Positions 1-10,000 of a DNA stretch of 21,301 nucleotides are shown here, one piece after another. The stretch spans positions 255 to 21,555 of the forward strand of contig QAXH01004729.1 of the NCBI GenBank assembly GCA_004335635.1. Direction: 5' to 3'. The DNA comes from Chloromonas sp. AAM2. Lineage: Eukaryota > Chlorophyta > Chlorophyceae > Chlamydomonadales > Chlamydomonadaceae. The stretch's first letter is position 1. Each line of letters starts with the position of its first letter. The notes below the pieces were generated by a model that had not been told where the DNA came from, made no database searches, and was given only the letters and a program-made list of their open reading frames with translations. The position numbers and the translations under genes are program-made.

Positions 1-2
1 AC

Positions 3-143
3 ACTGCAGAGGGGTCTGGCAAGCCATCAGGGAAGCCAGTGAAGCGTTGCTCCAAGTGCAAGCGCCAGTTCACCCTCGAGCACTTCACTGTAGACGGCAA
101 ATCTCTCTGGGAATTGTGGAAGGCTAACCAGCTGTCCCAGTAG
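3..143 (+). CDS. C-terminal end of a CxxC-containing protein (partial)
   Basis: One open frame runs from the window edge to a TAG at 141-143 and gives about 46 residues. It reads GKPVKRCSKCKRQFTLEHF in the middle and ends WELWKANQLSQ. Third positions are mostly G or C, as in the firm exons of this window. CSKCK is a CxxC pair of the sort found in small zinc knuckles, but the second pair a complete zinc site would need is not visible. An acceptor-like CAG at 7-9 means the exon may begin at 10 rather than run in from outside. The opposite strand is also open here (27-272), but I take that as a shadow. I do not recognise the family; the coding call itself is moderately sure. Confidence 0.5.
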   Translation, partial: TAEGSGKPSGKPVKRCSKCKRQFTLEHFTVDGKSLWELWKANQLSQ

Positions 144-431
144 TCCCAGTCTAGTTATCAGGTCTGTCCCAGTAATGTGCAATCTCTCCCAGTTCTGGCA
201 GTGCACCACAGCAGTTTTGACACCAGAGCAGGGAGATGCAGCGTGCTTGACTTTGGTTGACGGTTTTACCATTTTGCATCTCGGCAGTGAGCGAAGACGC
301 TTTGAAAGGTTGAGTTTAGGCAGGGTTGTGAAATGTCAGTGTGTGTCGCCACTCCGTCCCTCTACAGACTGTGAGCAGTGTGCTAGGTGCTGTGACATTG
401 CTTTTATCCATTCTCTCATTAAATTGACCCA

Positions 432-436
432 TGTAA
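432..436 (+). terminator. candidate polyadenylation signal TGTAA
   Basis: TGTAA, the usual green-algal polyadenylation word, lies about 290 bases after the TAG at 141-143. A second copy is at 642-646. The word is short and occurs by chance, so only the position supports it. Confidence 0.35.
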
Positions 437-668
437 GCAGTTGCGCTGTCAAGTTTTCACAGCTGTATATCTTCTTACGCACACACAGCCATCAGACACA
501 GACACACAGTCGCGACTGACACTGGTCAGTCTGACACTGGGCTCACAGTGGTCGTGTGACCACATGTCCACACATCACCCCAGTTCCATCGCATCATCAC
601 CAAATTGCCCCAGAACTGGCAAACTTCCTTTTTTTTGTCACTGTAAGCCAATCAGGGCAATCCTGAAG

Positions 669-673
669 TTACA
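669..673 (-). terminator. candidate polyadenylation signal TGTAA (minus strand)
   Basis: The plus strand reads TTACA, so TGTAA lies on the minus strand about 135 bases after the TGA at 811-809 of the plastid-type gene. This is a suitable distance for an algal 3' untranslated region. Confidence 0.4.
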
Positions 674-808
674 CACTGGTGTAATCATTGCATCATCGTT
701 AGTCAGTGCGGAGTGCTGTGCATACATAGTTGTGTGCTAGCTAGCTTCAATCCGTGGAGAACCAGAAGGTATAATCAACCAGATATAATCATAGTAACAT
801 GAGCATTA

Positions 809-3585
809 TCATAGTGCAGGAGGTGGCGCCTTCATGTCTTCATCCCACAGTCCTAGGGGGAAGTGCCCCAGCTGCTCCTGCCCCAGCTGCAGCAGCACAC
901 CCCGCTCCTTGCCCAGATAGGGAGACACGTAGCTCACCTGTTCAGCGGCACAGTGTGGCATGAAATGCTGTTATATCAGCCGGTGGCGTGCAGACAACAG
1001 TTTGGTAGCAGCACTCCACACTGTGGTGCTTTGGTGCTACGCAAGGGCATCATGTATGCTACTCGACCCACATTGCATGTCTTGATCGACAACCTGATGA
1101 TAAACCTGACTTTTGGCCTCTCAAACTTACACCTGTACATCATGTTTGTAAGTGCCAAAGCTCAAAGCGACATTTGTTCGTGGAGGCTTGTAACTGCTTA
1201 AGCTGGATTTAAGACAATACGAAGCGCGGTAAGCTTGCAAGCGTAGCGGTGCTTCAGAGCTCATACTCTCAAATGTGCACACTGCGATTTCGTGAATCCA
1301 TTTACGAACGTTTGTTTACGAGTTTCAAGTGATAACACGGTGCCTGGTAAGGAATGCTCGACAACAAGCGTATGGTTGCTGGTTGCCATGGTCACCACAC
1401 AGAGTCACAGTAGAGTACATCAGAATGTTGTGGAATGCTGACACGGGTGCTGCCAGTGACCGGTACAGATAGCACCATTCTAGCACCATTTAGCACTGTT
1501 CTAGCACCACTTAGCACCAGCACTGACCGTGTGCCTCAGGCATGCACTGTGGTGTGCTCAAAAAGGTGTGCTACCGTTAGCTAGTTACAATCAGCACCGT
1601 TAGCAAATTACAATCAAACATGAAGCATGTGTGCTATCAAAGCTGCTAACCGTATGGCTAGGATATTCCTAGCCGGACATTAGCACACCTGGTGCTACCT
1701 GTACCGGCTAACCCTAGCACACCACACTATTCTGATGTACACTGAGCGCATCAATGTCTGATTGGACGTTGCTGACCGTTGCTTTACCTGTGAGAGTTGT
1801 GCGACTCGACTCACATAAACTACAGATCAACCAGACAGCATCCTGGAAGGGCACGTACAGTGTGGGGTAAGGAATGCTCGACAATAAGTGTGCTATGATG
1901 TTGCTGATTATGATTATTGCCTGACCTGTGACATCGAATTGTACTTCATGTACACGGTGCCTTCAATGGATGCCACCCTTGTCACACCTGGAACCTGCAG
2001 TCACACCCACATGCACAAGTCCAAGAGCGATGGTTGCTATTCCACCTGCCAGACAAAGAGACACTCCAATAGCCGCATGCCAGCCACTGCAGGCAGCTAG
2101 ACATCTGACCTGTGCCCCAAGGTACCGTGCCAAGCACTCTGAACCACCTCTCTCAATGCTGAACACGTGCCAGCAAGGGCCCATATCATCACTCGACTCC
2201 CTGAGCCTTGGCCATTAATCGCCTATACTCCTAATACTGATCCTAACCTCAGCCAGTCGTGTCCCGCCATTCAGCACAGTGACTGCGACTGCACATGCGA
2301 CTGCCTCGAGGTAGACCACAATCGTATGTAGCCTTGTAGCTGCCATGACTCACACGAGACTCGGGCATGTTGTAGGGCAGCCCCAGCGCTGCACAGTAGT
2401 CCCGCATGGCCCTGGCACCCATCTTCACATCGCTCGCCATCAGACCGATCATCACCAGTGCTGCTGGTGCTGCAATGCCATCCCCTTCTGTGCTTAGTTC
2501 CGCTGCCTGATTCCTCTCGTTTCCTGTGGAGGTACCTGCTGGGCTGGGTGGCTGGCTGGGCTGGGTGGCTGGGCTGGCTGGGCTGGGTGGCTGCTGTGGT
2601 GCACCACTGGTTTGGCTGGTGCTGGAGCGGCCTTCAGCAGGGATGATTCGGGGCGGCACCCAGCCAGCAGGTGGCCAGGGGTGGCTGTATGCCAGCTGCA
2701 ATGCACGTGCGTACGTCATGGCATGAGAGCACACAAGCACGTTGACGGGCCAGGCTGTGCGCCTTTGCCATCAAGGCAAAGGTATTCAAAGCTTGTACAG
2801 CGCGTAAGGGCTCGTGTATCAAGTACAATATCCTAACGATCTGCGTACTAGCTCAAACCGCAAGTCAAGGCTTGAGGCTGGAGTTTACAGGTGACTGCCA
2901 CATGCCAACAACCAAGTGCCCAGAGAAGTACATTTTTCCCTTTTCTGTCATATCAATCCAACATCAATATGATTTGAAAGCCTTTGCAAGCCCCATACCT
3001 GTAGCGCTTGACGCAACTGCGCTCTTTTTTCAGCTGTGGCGGTGTAAGGTGTGGCAAGCCCACGGAACGATTTCAGAGTCAATTCCTTTAGATAAGACCA
3101 TGCGGCAGCTACATCATCCTGCAGCGTGAAGGTTAGTTTGAGGTTAGGGAGTCTAGTCAGAGCTTGTGTTTGAAGTAGCTAAGCTGCCTACCATGGAGGT
3201 TTTTACTAGGTTGCTCAATGATGTTACCTGAATCTGCAGTATTTGCTTGAGATGTCGTACGGCTGGCACAGATTGCAAGCAATGCAGCACGTCCAAACCC
3301 GGCTCTGTGCTGTTTCCTTACCTGAGATTGTGTCACGTCGTCGGTCACTGGTGCAGCTGCTGCAGCAGATGGGGCTGTGCTTACTCCTTGCGTCTGGGGT
3401 GCACCCGCCCTTGCCTTGCATGTGCGCTTCGGCTGCCTCAGATGCGAGCTGGAACATCCGAATGCGTGTGGCTCACAACACGATGCAAGCCATTGCTCAG
3501 GATGGACATGCACCAAACGAAACGCCCCATTAGAGGAGGTCCTGCAATGGCTGAGCGGCCGGCAGGTTTTGCTTGGCAGGTGCAT
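809..3585 (-). CDS. conserved plastid-targeted protein of unknown function, 4 exons
   Basis: Exons in transcription order are 3585-3322, 2695-2354, 1994-1926 and 937-809; all introns are phase 0 and the sum is 267 residues plus TGA. The first exon starts at ATG 3585-3583. It is rich in Arg, Ser, Cys and Ala and almost free of acidic residues until RTCKARAGAPQ (about residues 54-64), a good chloroplast transit peptide with a cleavage-like site. Residues 89-165 are a Pro/Ser/Ala linker encoded partly by a minisatellite. The compact core follows: DVKMGARAMRDYCAALGLPY (about 177-196), MPESR joined across the intron to VPGVTRVASIEG, then VYMKYNS, YVSPYLGKERGVLLQLGQ and HFPLGLWDED near the C terminus. 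These exons read like a conserved alga/plant family, but I cannot name it and give it no function. The first exon boundary rests on composition alone. An extra small exon in the 626-base first intron is possible. Confidence 0.75.
1346..1368 (+). repeat. 23-base direct repeat, copy 1
   Basis: GGTAAGGAATGCTCGACAACAAG recurs at 1866-1888 with one change. The two copies bracket the foldback element at 1415-1740 within one intron. Confidence 0.7.
1415..1740. mobile_element. foldback / MITE-like inverted-repeat element
   Basis: The ends are inverted copies: GTACATCAGAATGTTGTGG (1415-1433) and CCACACTATTCTGATGTAC (1722-1740). A second, inner pair at 1460-1477 and 1690-1707 matches at 17 of 18 positions. 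Inside are TAGCACCA-type short repeats (1470-1520), a repeated CCGTTAGC..TTACAATCA motif (1575-1618) and a near-centre palindrome GGCTAGGA-TAT-TCCTAGCC. It has no open reading frame. It sits in the last intron of the plastid-type gene. No clear target-site duplication is visible, so the class is inferred from form only. Confidence 0.6.
1866..1888 (+). repeat. 23-base direct repeat, copy 2
   Basis: GGTAAGGAATGCTCGACAATAAG matches 1346-1368 at 22 of 23 positions, same orientation, 520 bases away on the far side of the foldback element. Confidence 0.7.
2539..2604. repeat. GGCTGGGCTGGGT minisatellite inside a coding exon
   Basis: The plus strand is a run of imperfect GGCTGGGCTGGGT / GGCTGGCT units. 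Read on the minus strand within exon 2 of the plastid-type gene it encodes PQQPPSPASPATQPSQPPSP. The repeat keeps the frame and forms a flexible linker between the leader and the conserved core, so its length probably varies between strains. Confidence 0.75.
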
Positions 3586-4019
3586 CTTGGCGTGTGCAGC
3601 TGCTCAAGAGAGGCCTGACACGGCCATCACAACACAAAAAACCCCTGCACGTGCCCGCAGTTACGATTGGATCTGACTCAACACTTGTCCAGTCGAGCCC
3701 TTGTCCAGTGGATGTCCAGCGCTATCCTCATTGTGAGTGTGCAGTGCTGGTGCTGATGGCTGACAAGTGGCTCAAGACCGGGTCTCCCGCATCCCAAACA
3801 GTTTGAAACATTGGATCTGCCCATCCCGAGCAACCCGCTAAAATACAGCACTATTAATAGTTGGTAAGCACCCGTATGGCACCACTGTGTTTGGAATGCT
3901 GTTTGCACGTCGCCTACCTGCAAGCTCACACACCTTGCATTGGACCCTCAGTGGATTACGGAAATGGCCACGCATGCTCCACTGATCCAGGGAACCAGGC
4001 AGTCGCAATCTCAGCAAGG
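3586..4019. promoter_or_regulatory. divergent intergenic (shared promoter) region
   Basis: These 434 bases separate the start codons of the minus-strand plastid-type gene (ATG at 3585) and the plus-strand glycosyltransferase (ATG at 4020), so both promoters and 5' leaders must lie here or overlap the neighbouring first exon. The A/T-rich patch CTAAAATACAGCACTATTAA near 3838-3857 is the only stretch that looks at all promoter-like. I see no firm TATA box. An in-frame upstream ATG at 3876 could lengthen the glycosyltransferase leader. Confidence 0.5.
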
Positions 4020-7000
4020 ATGAGGCCGCAAGCAAGAGGATCAGTCATCAAGGGGCGGTCTCAATTCCAGCTCATAGTCATCGCCCTCTTCTCTGCTGGC
4101 TTGCTGGGAGGCTTCTTGTACCATCGGCAACCTGCTGTGGTGAGCACAGGCCGGTGCAACAGCTACTGCTGCTGGCCTCAACTCAACCTCTGTCCATGAA
4201 GGCATCGCTGGCACCAGCAACTAGTCGGACGACAGTGCAACCCAGCATGGACCAGCAGTCAGGACTGACTTCAGCCAACAGCCACCAATCTCGGATGCAT
4301 GCGTAAGCTGCCTGGGGCGACAGAGACTGGGCCCAACGTTGTGGTTCTTAGTGCAGTCACAGCCACACGACAGACTCAACAGTTGAATGTGGTACAGGAT
4401 GTGGTTGCAACCATATGACAACGACACATGTAACAGTCAATCGTCTCTGTGTTTTTCACCTGTACTTGACTTTTGGCCATGTTTGCAGGGGCACAAAGAG
4501 TCTTTCCATACAGCAACCGACTCAACAGGTAGGCAACGTGCAACTGCTGCGCATTTGCAACAGAAGCACGTTAAACCTCAGCAGGCCCTCCATTGCATCA
4601 AAGCAGGCGATGCGGATTCAGCAGCAGCCGTCATGCATGGCCTTCAACGGGTATCTCCAACCCTACGTCAGTGCACGCAAATGTCGGAGATTGACTTGGA
4701 ATATGCATGATTTTTCCCCTGTGTGTGAATTCGCTTCCTCACAGTGGGTCACGACAAGCTGCCCTTTTACAGGTATCTACAACCTTGTGTCAGTTTACAC
4801 CTTCTGTGTAATCTGAGCTGAACTCAATCCTGTGTGCAGGTGGAAATGCAAACCGGAGGGAGCTACACCTGGGGTCAGCGGGACACCAGGTACGTGCATA
4901 AACCCCTGCAGTTGGACACACACGTGATGCAGGGACAGTAGAAGACAGCAAAGAAATGACAGACAGTGTTTGGCAACTCGAACGCACATGCATCTCACAC
5001 AATGACAAAACGACGAGCTTACCATGGGCGGATTTCGGATTGCATTACAGCAGCCGTCAAACAAATGCTGAACATAGTGTGACTCAAGATGGTACAAGTC
5101 ATGTGCAGCTGCAAAGCATAGGTGTGTGCATGTTGTGCAGGCAACTGCGCCTCAATCCTCGTCCTCTTCCCTCTCCACGCTCGCAAACACCCAGCAGCAG
5201 GTTCCTGACGCCCCACAGGTGTGAAGGCAAGCAATGACGCAGAGCTGCAGTGCTGCTGCAAAGCGCAACCAAGCAATGACACAGAGCTTCTGTACTGTTC
5301 CAAAACGATCTGAAAAGCCTCACAAACTAATTTGTAGCAGTACGGTACCTCACAATTAGGCCCTGTCTATCTGATGCGTGAAGGAGGCTGTTGTGTGTAC
5401 TGTGCTGCCATGCTTGGCATGGTTGTGGTGTGCGCCCTACGCAGTGTTATGCGCCCTATGCAGGCGTTCAGCAGAATCTCACACACCAGCTGTCCGTTGT
5501 GCCAAAGCTGACTCGATGCACTGCAGGTTAGGAAGTTTCATTTCAAGTTGTTGTGTTGAGGTTGTTGTGCCAATGCATGCTGTTGTGCATGATCGTTGCG
5601 CATGATTGTTGTGCAGGGAGAGGTGGCCAGCCCCTCCCCTCAAGTGCTCGTGAACGCCAACGACGCTCGCCACCCAGACAACGTCCGGGCCATACTCAAA
5701 GGCCAGTCCCATGGGGAGGAGCAGCGGCAATCCATGCTGCAATCTTTCATCAAGGGCCGTTTTGAAGGCTGGACACTCAATGGAAAGAACAAGGGTGCTG
5801 CAACTGACAAGCAGAGTGCTGGTGTGAAGCAGACAGGGTCAGGCAAAGGGGTTCAGGGAGGTGGTGCAGTGGGCTCCAAGGGGGCAGTCACAGGTGGGAA
5901 AACAGCAGGCGCTGGAGCAGGGGTAGAAAGTGGTACCCACACTGCTGAGACAGTCAAAGGCGTGGCAGGCAGTGGTGGCAGAGGCAGCACAGCAACCGGC
6001 ACAAAAGCAGCTGGTTCTGGCATCAGCAGCCCAGCCAACGGCAGCCCAGCCGCCAGCACAATGACAGCTGAGTCTGGCACCAGCAGCCCAGCCACGGTAA
6101 CCAAGGCAGCCGGCAGCAAGAGGGTTGCCACTGGTGGCCCAGGCACCTCAGCGCCTGGCCCTGGGTGTGCAAAGCCTGGAGCGGGCTGCGGGCTGCCCGG
6201 CGGCACCATTCACACGCTATTCACGTCCAACGGCAGCCCGTACCAAAACTTTCAAGCACGCATCATGTGAGCGTTGCATGGCATCTCATTACAAGGACAT
6301 GATCTCTTCAGCACCTCAGTCCCGGCCTGCCATACCTGTTCATGACCACCTGTCAAATGCTTCTCTCTCATGATGATGATGTTTTGATACCGCTTTGAAG
6401 CCTGCCCTGACCTGCTTGCTCTGCAGAGTGCTTTCAGGTCTTGGTGCCTGCTCGTACCCGTTTTTCATTCTTCATACCCATCATATTCTCGCTGCCTTGT
6501 CATCCATACCTCGTTGTCCGCATCTCAGTGATGGTCACACTGATGATGATGACTGTGCCAAGCTCTCTATATCAGCTAATTTCAGAAGTATTGTTGCAGA
6601 ATTGCCACTGATACTGTTGTAGAATTGCAACTAATATCGTTGCAGGCTTGCAGAGCTGTTTTGCTTCCTTGCCTCCCATCAGACCCGTTGCTTGCATCAA
6701 CCACGATAACGCCAGGGTGCTTGGGACTATCTGGCTGCGTTGTCAGCCATCACACCCGTTGCATATTCTTCATGCCCACCATACGCCGTTTGGTCTGCAG
6801 CTTTACACCTGCAGTTATGATGTTATTTGAAGCCATCCCTGCCAGGTTCTCTTACAATGTTGCAGGATTGCCACCTGGAAGCTGGCACGTGCCCAGCCCG
6901 GCGGCGCCCACATGGTGGCCATGACGCGCATTTTGCACCGCACCACACCTGATGAACTCATGGACGAGGTATGTGTATGAGCGTGCAGCTCTGCAGTGCA

Positions 7001-7037
7001 CATCCTGAATACCACTTGACAATGTGTGTCGTATGTG

Positions 7038-7086
<49 letters not shown>

Positions 7087-10000
7087 CGCGCGTGTGCATG
7101 TGCATGTGCGTGCGAACCTTGCGCCGTTCTCATTACTAGTGATACTGACTTCTCTCCTTCACTGGCGTGCACCACTGTGATGTGTGCGAGCGCTTTTCAT
7201 GCCTGATGCCGTTGGAATACTGCAAGGAGCTGCATAGCTGCTATGCCGAGAACAGGCATGGATTTGGATAGTTGAGTTTGGCTAGAACTCATGCTTGTCG
7301 CTTTTCTGCTTGTTCACATTCCAGGTGGACACGTTCCGTGCCGACCCTCTCCAGCCCGAGTGCGACAAGTGGTGCTGGTTCCCGGTGGCGGACCGAGCTA
7401 ACGCCTTCCAGCAGTGGCTGGACGCCACCGAGCGCCGGCCGGACATGCAGAAGGCGCCCTGGCTGCTGCTGCTGGAAACGGACTATGTGTGGATCAAGCC
7501 ACTGCAGGTCGATCAGAGTAGGGAATGCTAGAGGTTTGACCGTCGACTGTTGACTGTTGACTGGAGTTAGCGGCATGTGCTTCTGTGTCTTGAGAGTCCA
7601 AGTCATCAAACAGGATCTCCTTCCTGCCTTACTACTGCCACATTACATACTCTGGCGTCACACTTATGTCACTCTTATGTCACTTTATTGTCAATTGATA
7701 ATGTCGTCAAGTATGCACGCAAAACCATCCACCTCACACTTCGTTTGTCTACCTGTAATGTATGTGTACGTTTGGAATGCCTCGCTAGGGTGACGGCTGC
7801 TGTGAAAGTCGTCCTGAAAACCATGGTTGCCTTGACGCCTGAAGGGGACAACATCTGGATACTCCTGCACGGGCACTGCCGCATCACATTCGGTTCCTCT
7901 GACAGCGCCCTCCTGTCGCACTGCTTCAGGTGATGGGCGATGCCTACGACCCCAAGGTGCCTGGACTGTCGTTTGCATTCGACTACATCGGCCCAAGAAA
8001 CAACAAATGTGCGTGGGTGGCAGTGTGGGTTGGCTGGGAACCTCTCCGTGTTGGTTGAGATCTTGACCCTGTTACGTTCAGGAGGTCATGCATCTATCCT
8101 GTTATTTGACGTAATGTGGTCGTACATGCTTCTTCATTGACCTGGCGCCAGTCCGACTGGAGGAACGAAGCTGTCTCATTGACCTGTGGTTGTACTATGG
8201 ACTTTTGCCCTGTACTTGATTGCACGTCTGCAGAGTCTGTTTTCCTTGTCAACTAATCAACAATGCAATGCAACTAATCAACATTATCTTGATTGCAGAT
8301 GTTGAGCAGATGCTCAAGGAAGAGTGCCCGACCTGCGACCCCGCCACCGTGCCCAACAGTGGACCCGCGCCGGTGCTTGCACGCTTTGAAGACTTCAAGG
8401 TACAACGGGATACAAACAATAACCTTTGTCGGGGTACTCGTTGTGTATACGCAACAAATTGGATCACAGACTCTGGAATCTCAGCACTAGTCTTCATTGG
8501 CATACCCACTGCACGATTTCAGCAACCGCGTGATCCAAGCACCAACGTTCAGTGCGCTCGTGGCGCAAATAGTGGGTTCGATCGCTGACACTGAGATCTG
8601 TGCAGTCCCCTTTGATTGCACATGAGTAGGTGGACTGAGTGGGCCCTCTCGCCAGGGTTGCGCCATGTCCGCAGTAGGCTGCGTAGATGTTTCTACGTTG
8701 AGAAATGTGACCGAGAGTTTCAAAGGGATACTACTGTAGATTGTCATCTAACAAGTAGGCTAAGGGGTTGGTGCAAATTGGATCACCAGGGCCTGTAGGC
8801 AGGCAGCTGAAACAGGGGGTCCATGGCGGAGATGTGCAAAACATCCTGTGTGATCTGTCAACCAGCAAAGCCAACCGTAGGTGGCGGTGCACGTGTAAAG
8901 GAATTCCACAACTGGCAGTTTTCGCGCAACTTGTGTGTTGCAACTCAGTTGAACTGGTTGTCACGTTGAAGGAAAGTTCACTAAGGAAGTACTGAACCTT
9001 TGTGTGCTGCGCGGCTTTCGCAAGTTGCAACCGCTTTTGATTATTCAGAGAAAACTGACGAGTATGAGGTTGAGCGAAGTTGCATGTTGTGTGATACACT
9101 GCCCGCGTTGTGGTACACTGCCATGCGCAGGCCGCCACCCCTCTGTGGGAGAAGCTGTCCAAGTGGATCGAGACTCACGAGGATGCCAAGAAGGCACTGG
9201 GTGGGTGACGGTCTGGGCAGTGTGCTGGGGCCAGGTTGGACAGTGTATACGTACAAGCAAGACCTAGGCTGCCCATTCCCCACATGAGACTTCTCCATGC
9301 TGCTTCGTAGGCTGCTGGGAGGGTGAGCAAGTGCTTCAACGGCTCCACAGCTATATGCATGAGTTCGAGGATGCATGACTTGACAGGATACATGACCGTT
9401 GCAGGGGCCATAGTATTTTATCGTCATCCTAATCCTTGGCTGCATGCCTACAGGTTGGGTGCGCGAAATGTACGCATGGGACATCGGCGTGGCAGCTGGG
9501 CGACTCAACATTCTGAACCAGGGACATCCAACGACCACCCTCATTGCCCAGCCCCCGCACGACCTCCTGCCATACAACGCATCCATGTACCACTACACAT
9601 GGGGGTCTATCTTCCGCGATGAGAACAACACAGATATATGGAAGTTTGACAAGCGGGCTTATGTTGACCCCAAGGATGCACTGAAGGTGGGAACACACGT
9701 GATGACATTCACAATGAACTGTCAAAGCCGTGCGCCTTGCCGCACATGAATGGAACATGCATGGTGCACGTGTGCAGCAACCCTGTCAAGCTACGGTCTG
9801 TGCCGGGACCGGCATCGCTGCCCTGGACATCACATGCATGCGGCATTTGTACGACAATGCTCTTGCCATTCCAATAATCTTTGCGAGGCACGTGCCTGGC
9901 TGCACGTGCATAAAGAGTGCATGGCATGTGCACATGCGCAGCCACCTCGCCTACCACCTCGTCTCTCATGGTACCCAGTGCATTGCTGTCCTGAACATAA

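Larger units (their letters stand above)
144..808. other. convergent intergenic region
   Basis: This stretch separates two convergent genes and holds both 3' untranslated regions. At 135-192 the word TCCCAG occurs four times. The two open frames at 175-519 and 441-740 have no coding character and no splice logic. A TGTAA on the minus strand (669-673) would suit the gene ending at 809. I see no gene here. Confidence 0.5.

Noticed and set aside
135..192. Four TCCCAG words near the left edge and the inverse CTGGGA words near 21235-21255
   Set aside because: The words are too short and too irregular to call a paired terminal repeat.
3861..4019. Longer N terminus of the HPAT-like protein starting at ATG 3876 (or the TTG at 3861)
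   Set aside because: It would place about 48 unremarkable residues before the basic tail and anchor; the ATG at 4020 gives a standard type II signal anchor. Not fully excluded.
4415..4816. Plus-strand 133-codon frame over HPAT introns 2 and exon 2
   Set aside because: It is out of phase with the neighbouring exons and has no coding character; the 40-base exon in another frame closes the phase better.
5853..6209. Minus-strand 118-codon Pro/Ala/Val-rich frame
   Set aside because: It is the shadow of the low-complexity stem in exon 5 of the HPAT-like gene, whose frame continues into conserved family motifs.
6815..7175. Minus-strand open frames rich in His-Thr and Ala-Arg repeats
   Set aside because: They are translations of the (TG)n(CG)n tract and lie over exon 6 and intron 6 of the HPAT-like gene.
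8554..8590. tRNA-like B box (GTGGGTTCGATC) with a nearby TGGCGCAA A-box-like word in HPAT intron 9
   Set aside because: The two boxes are only about ten bases apart and no acceptor stem or T-arm pairing can be drawn; at most a SINE scrap.
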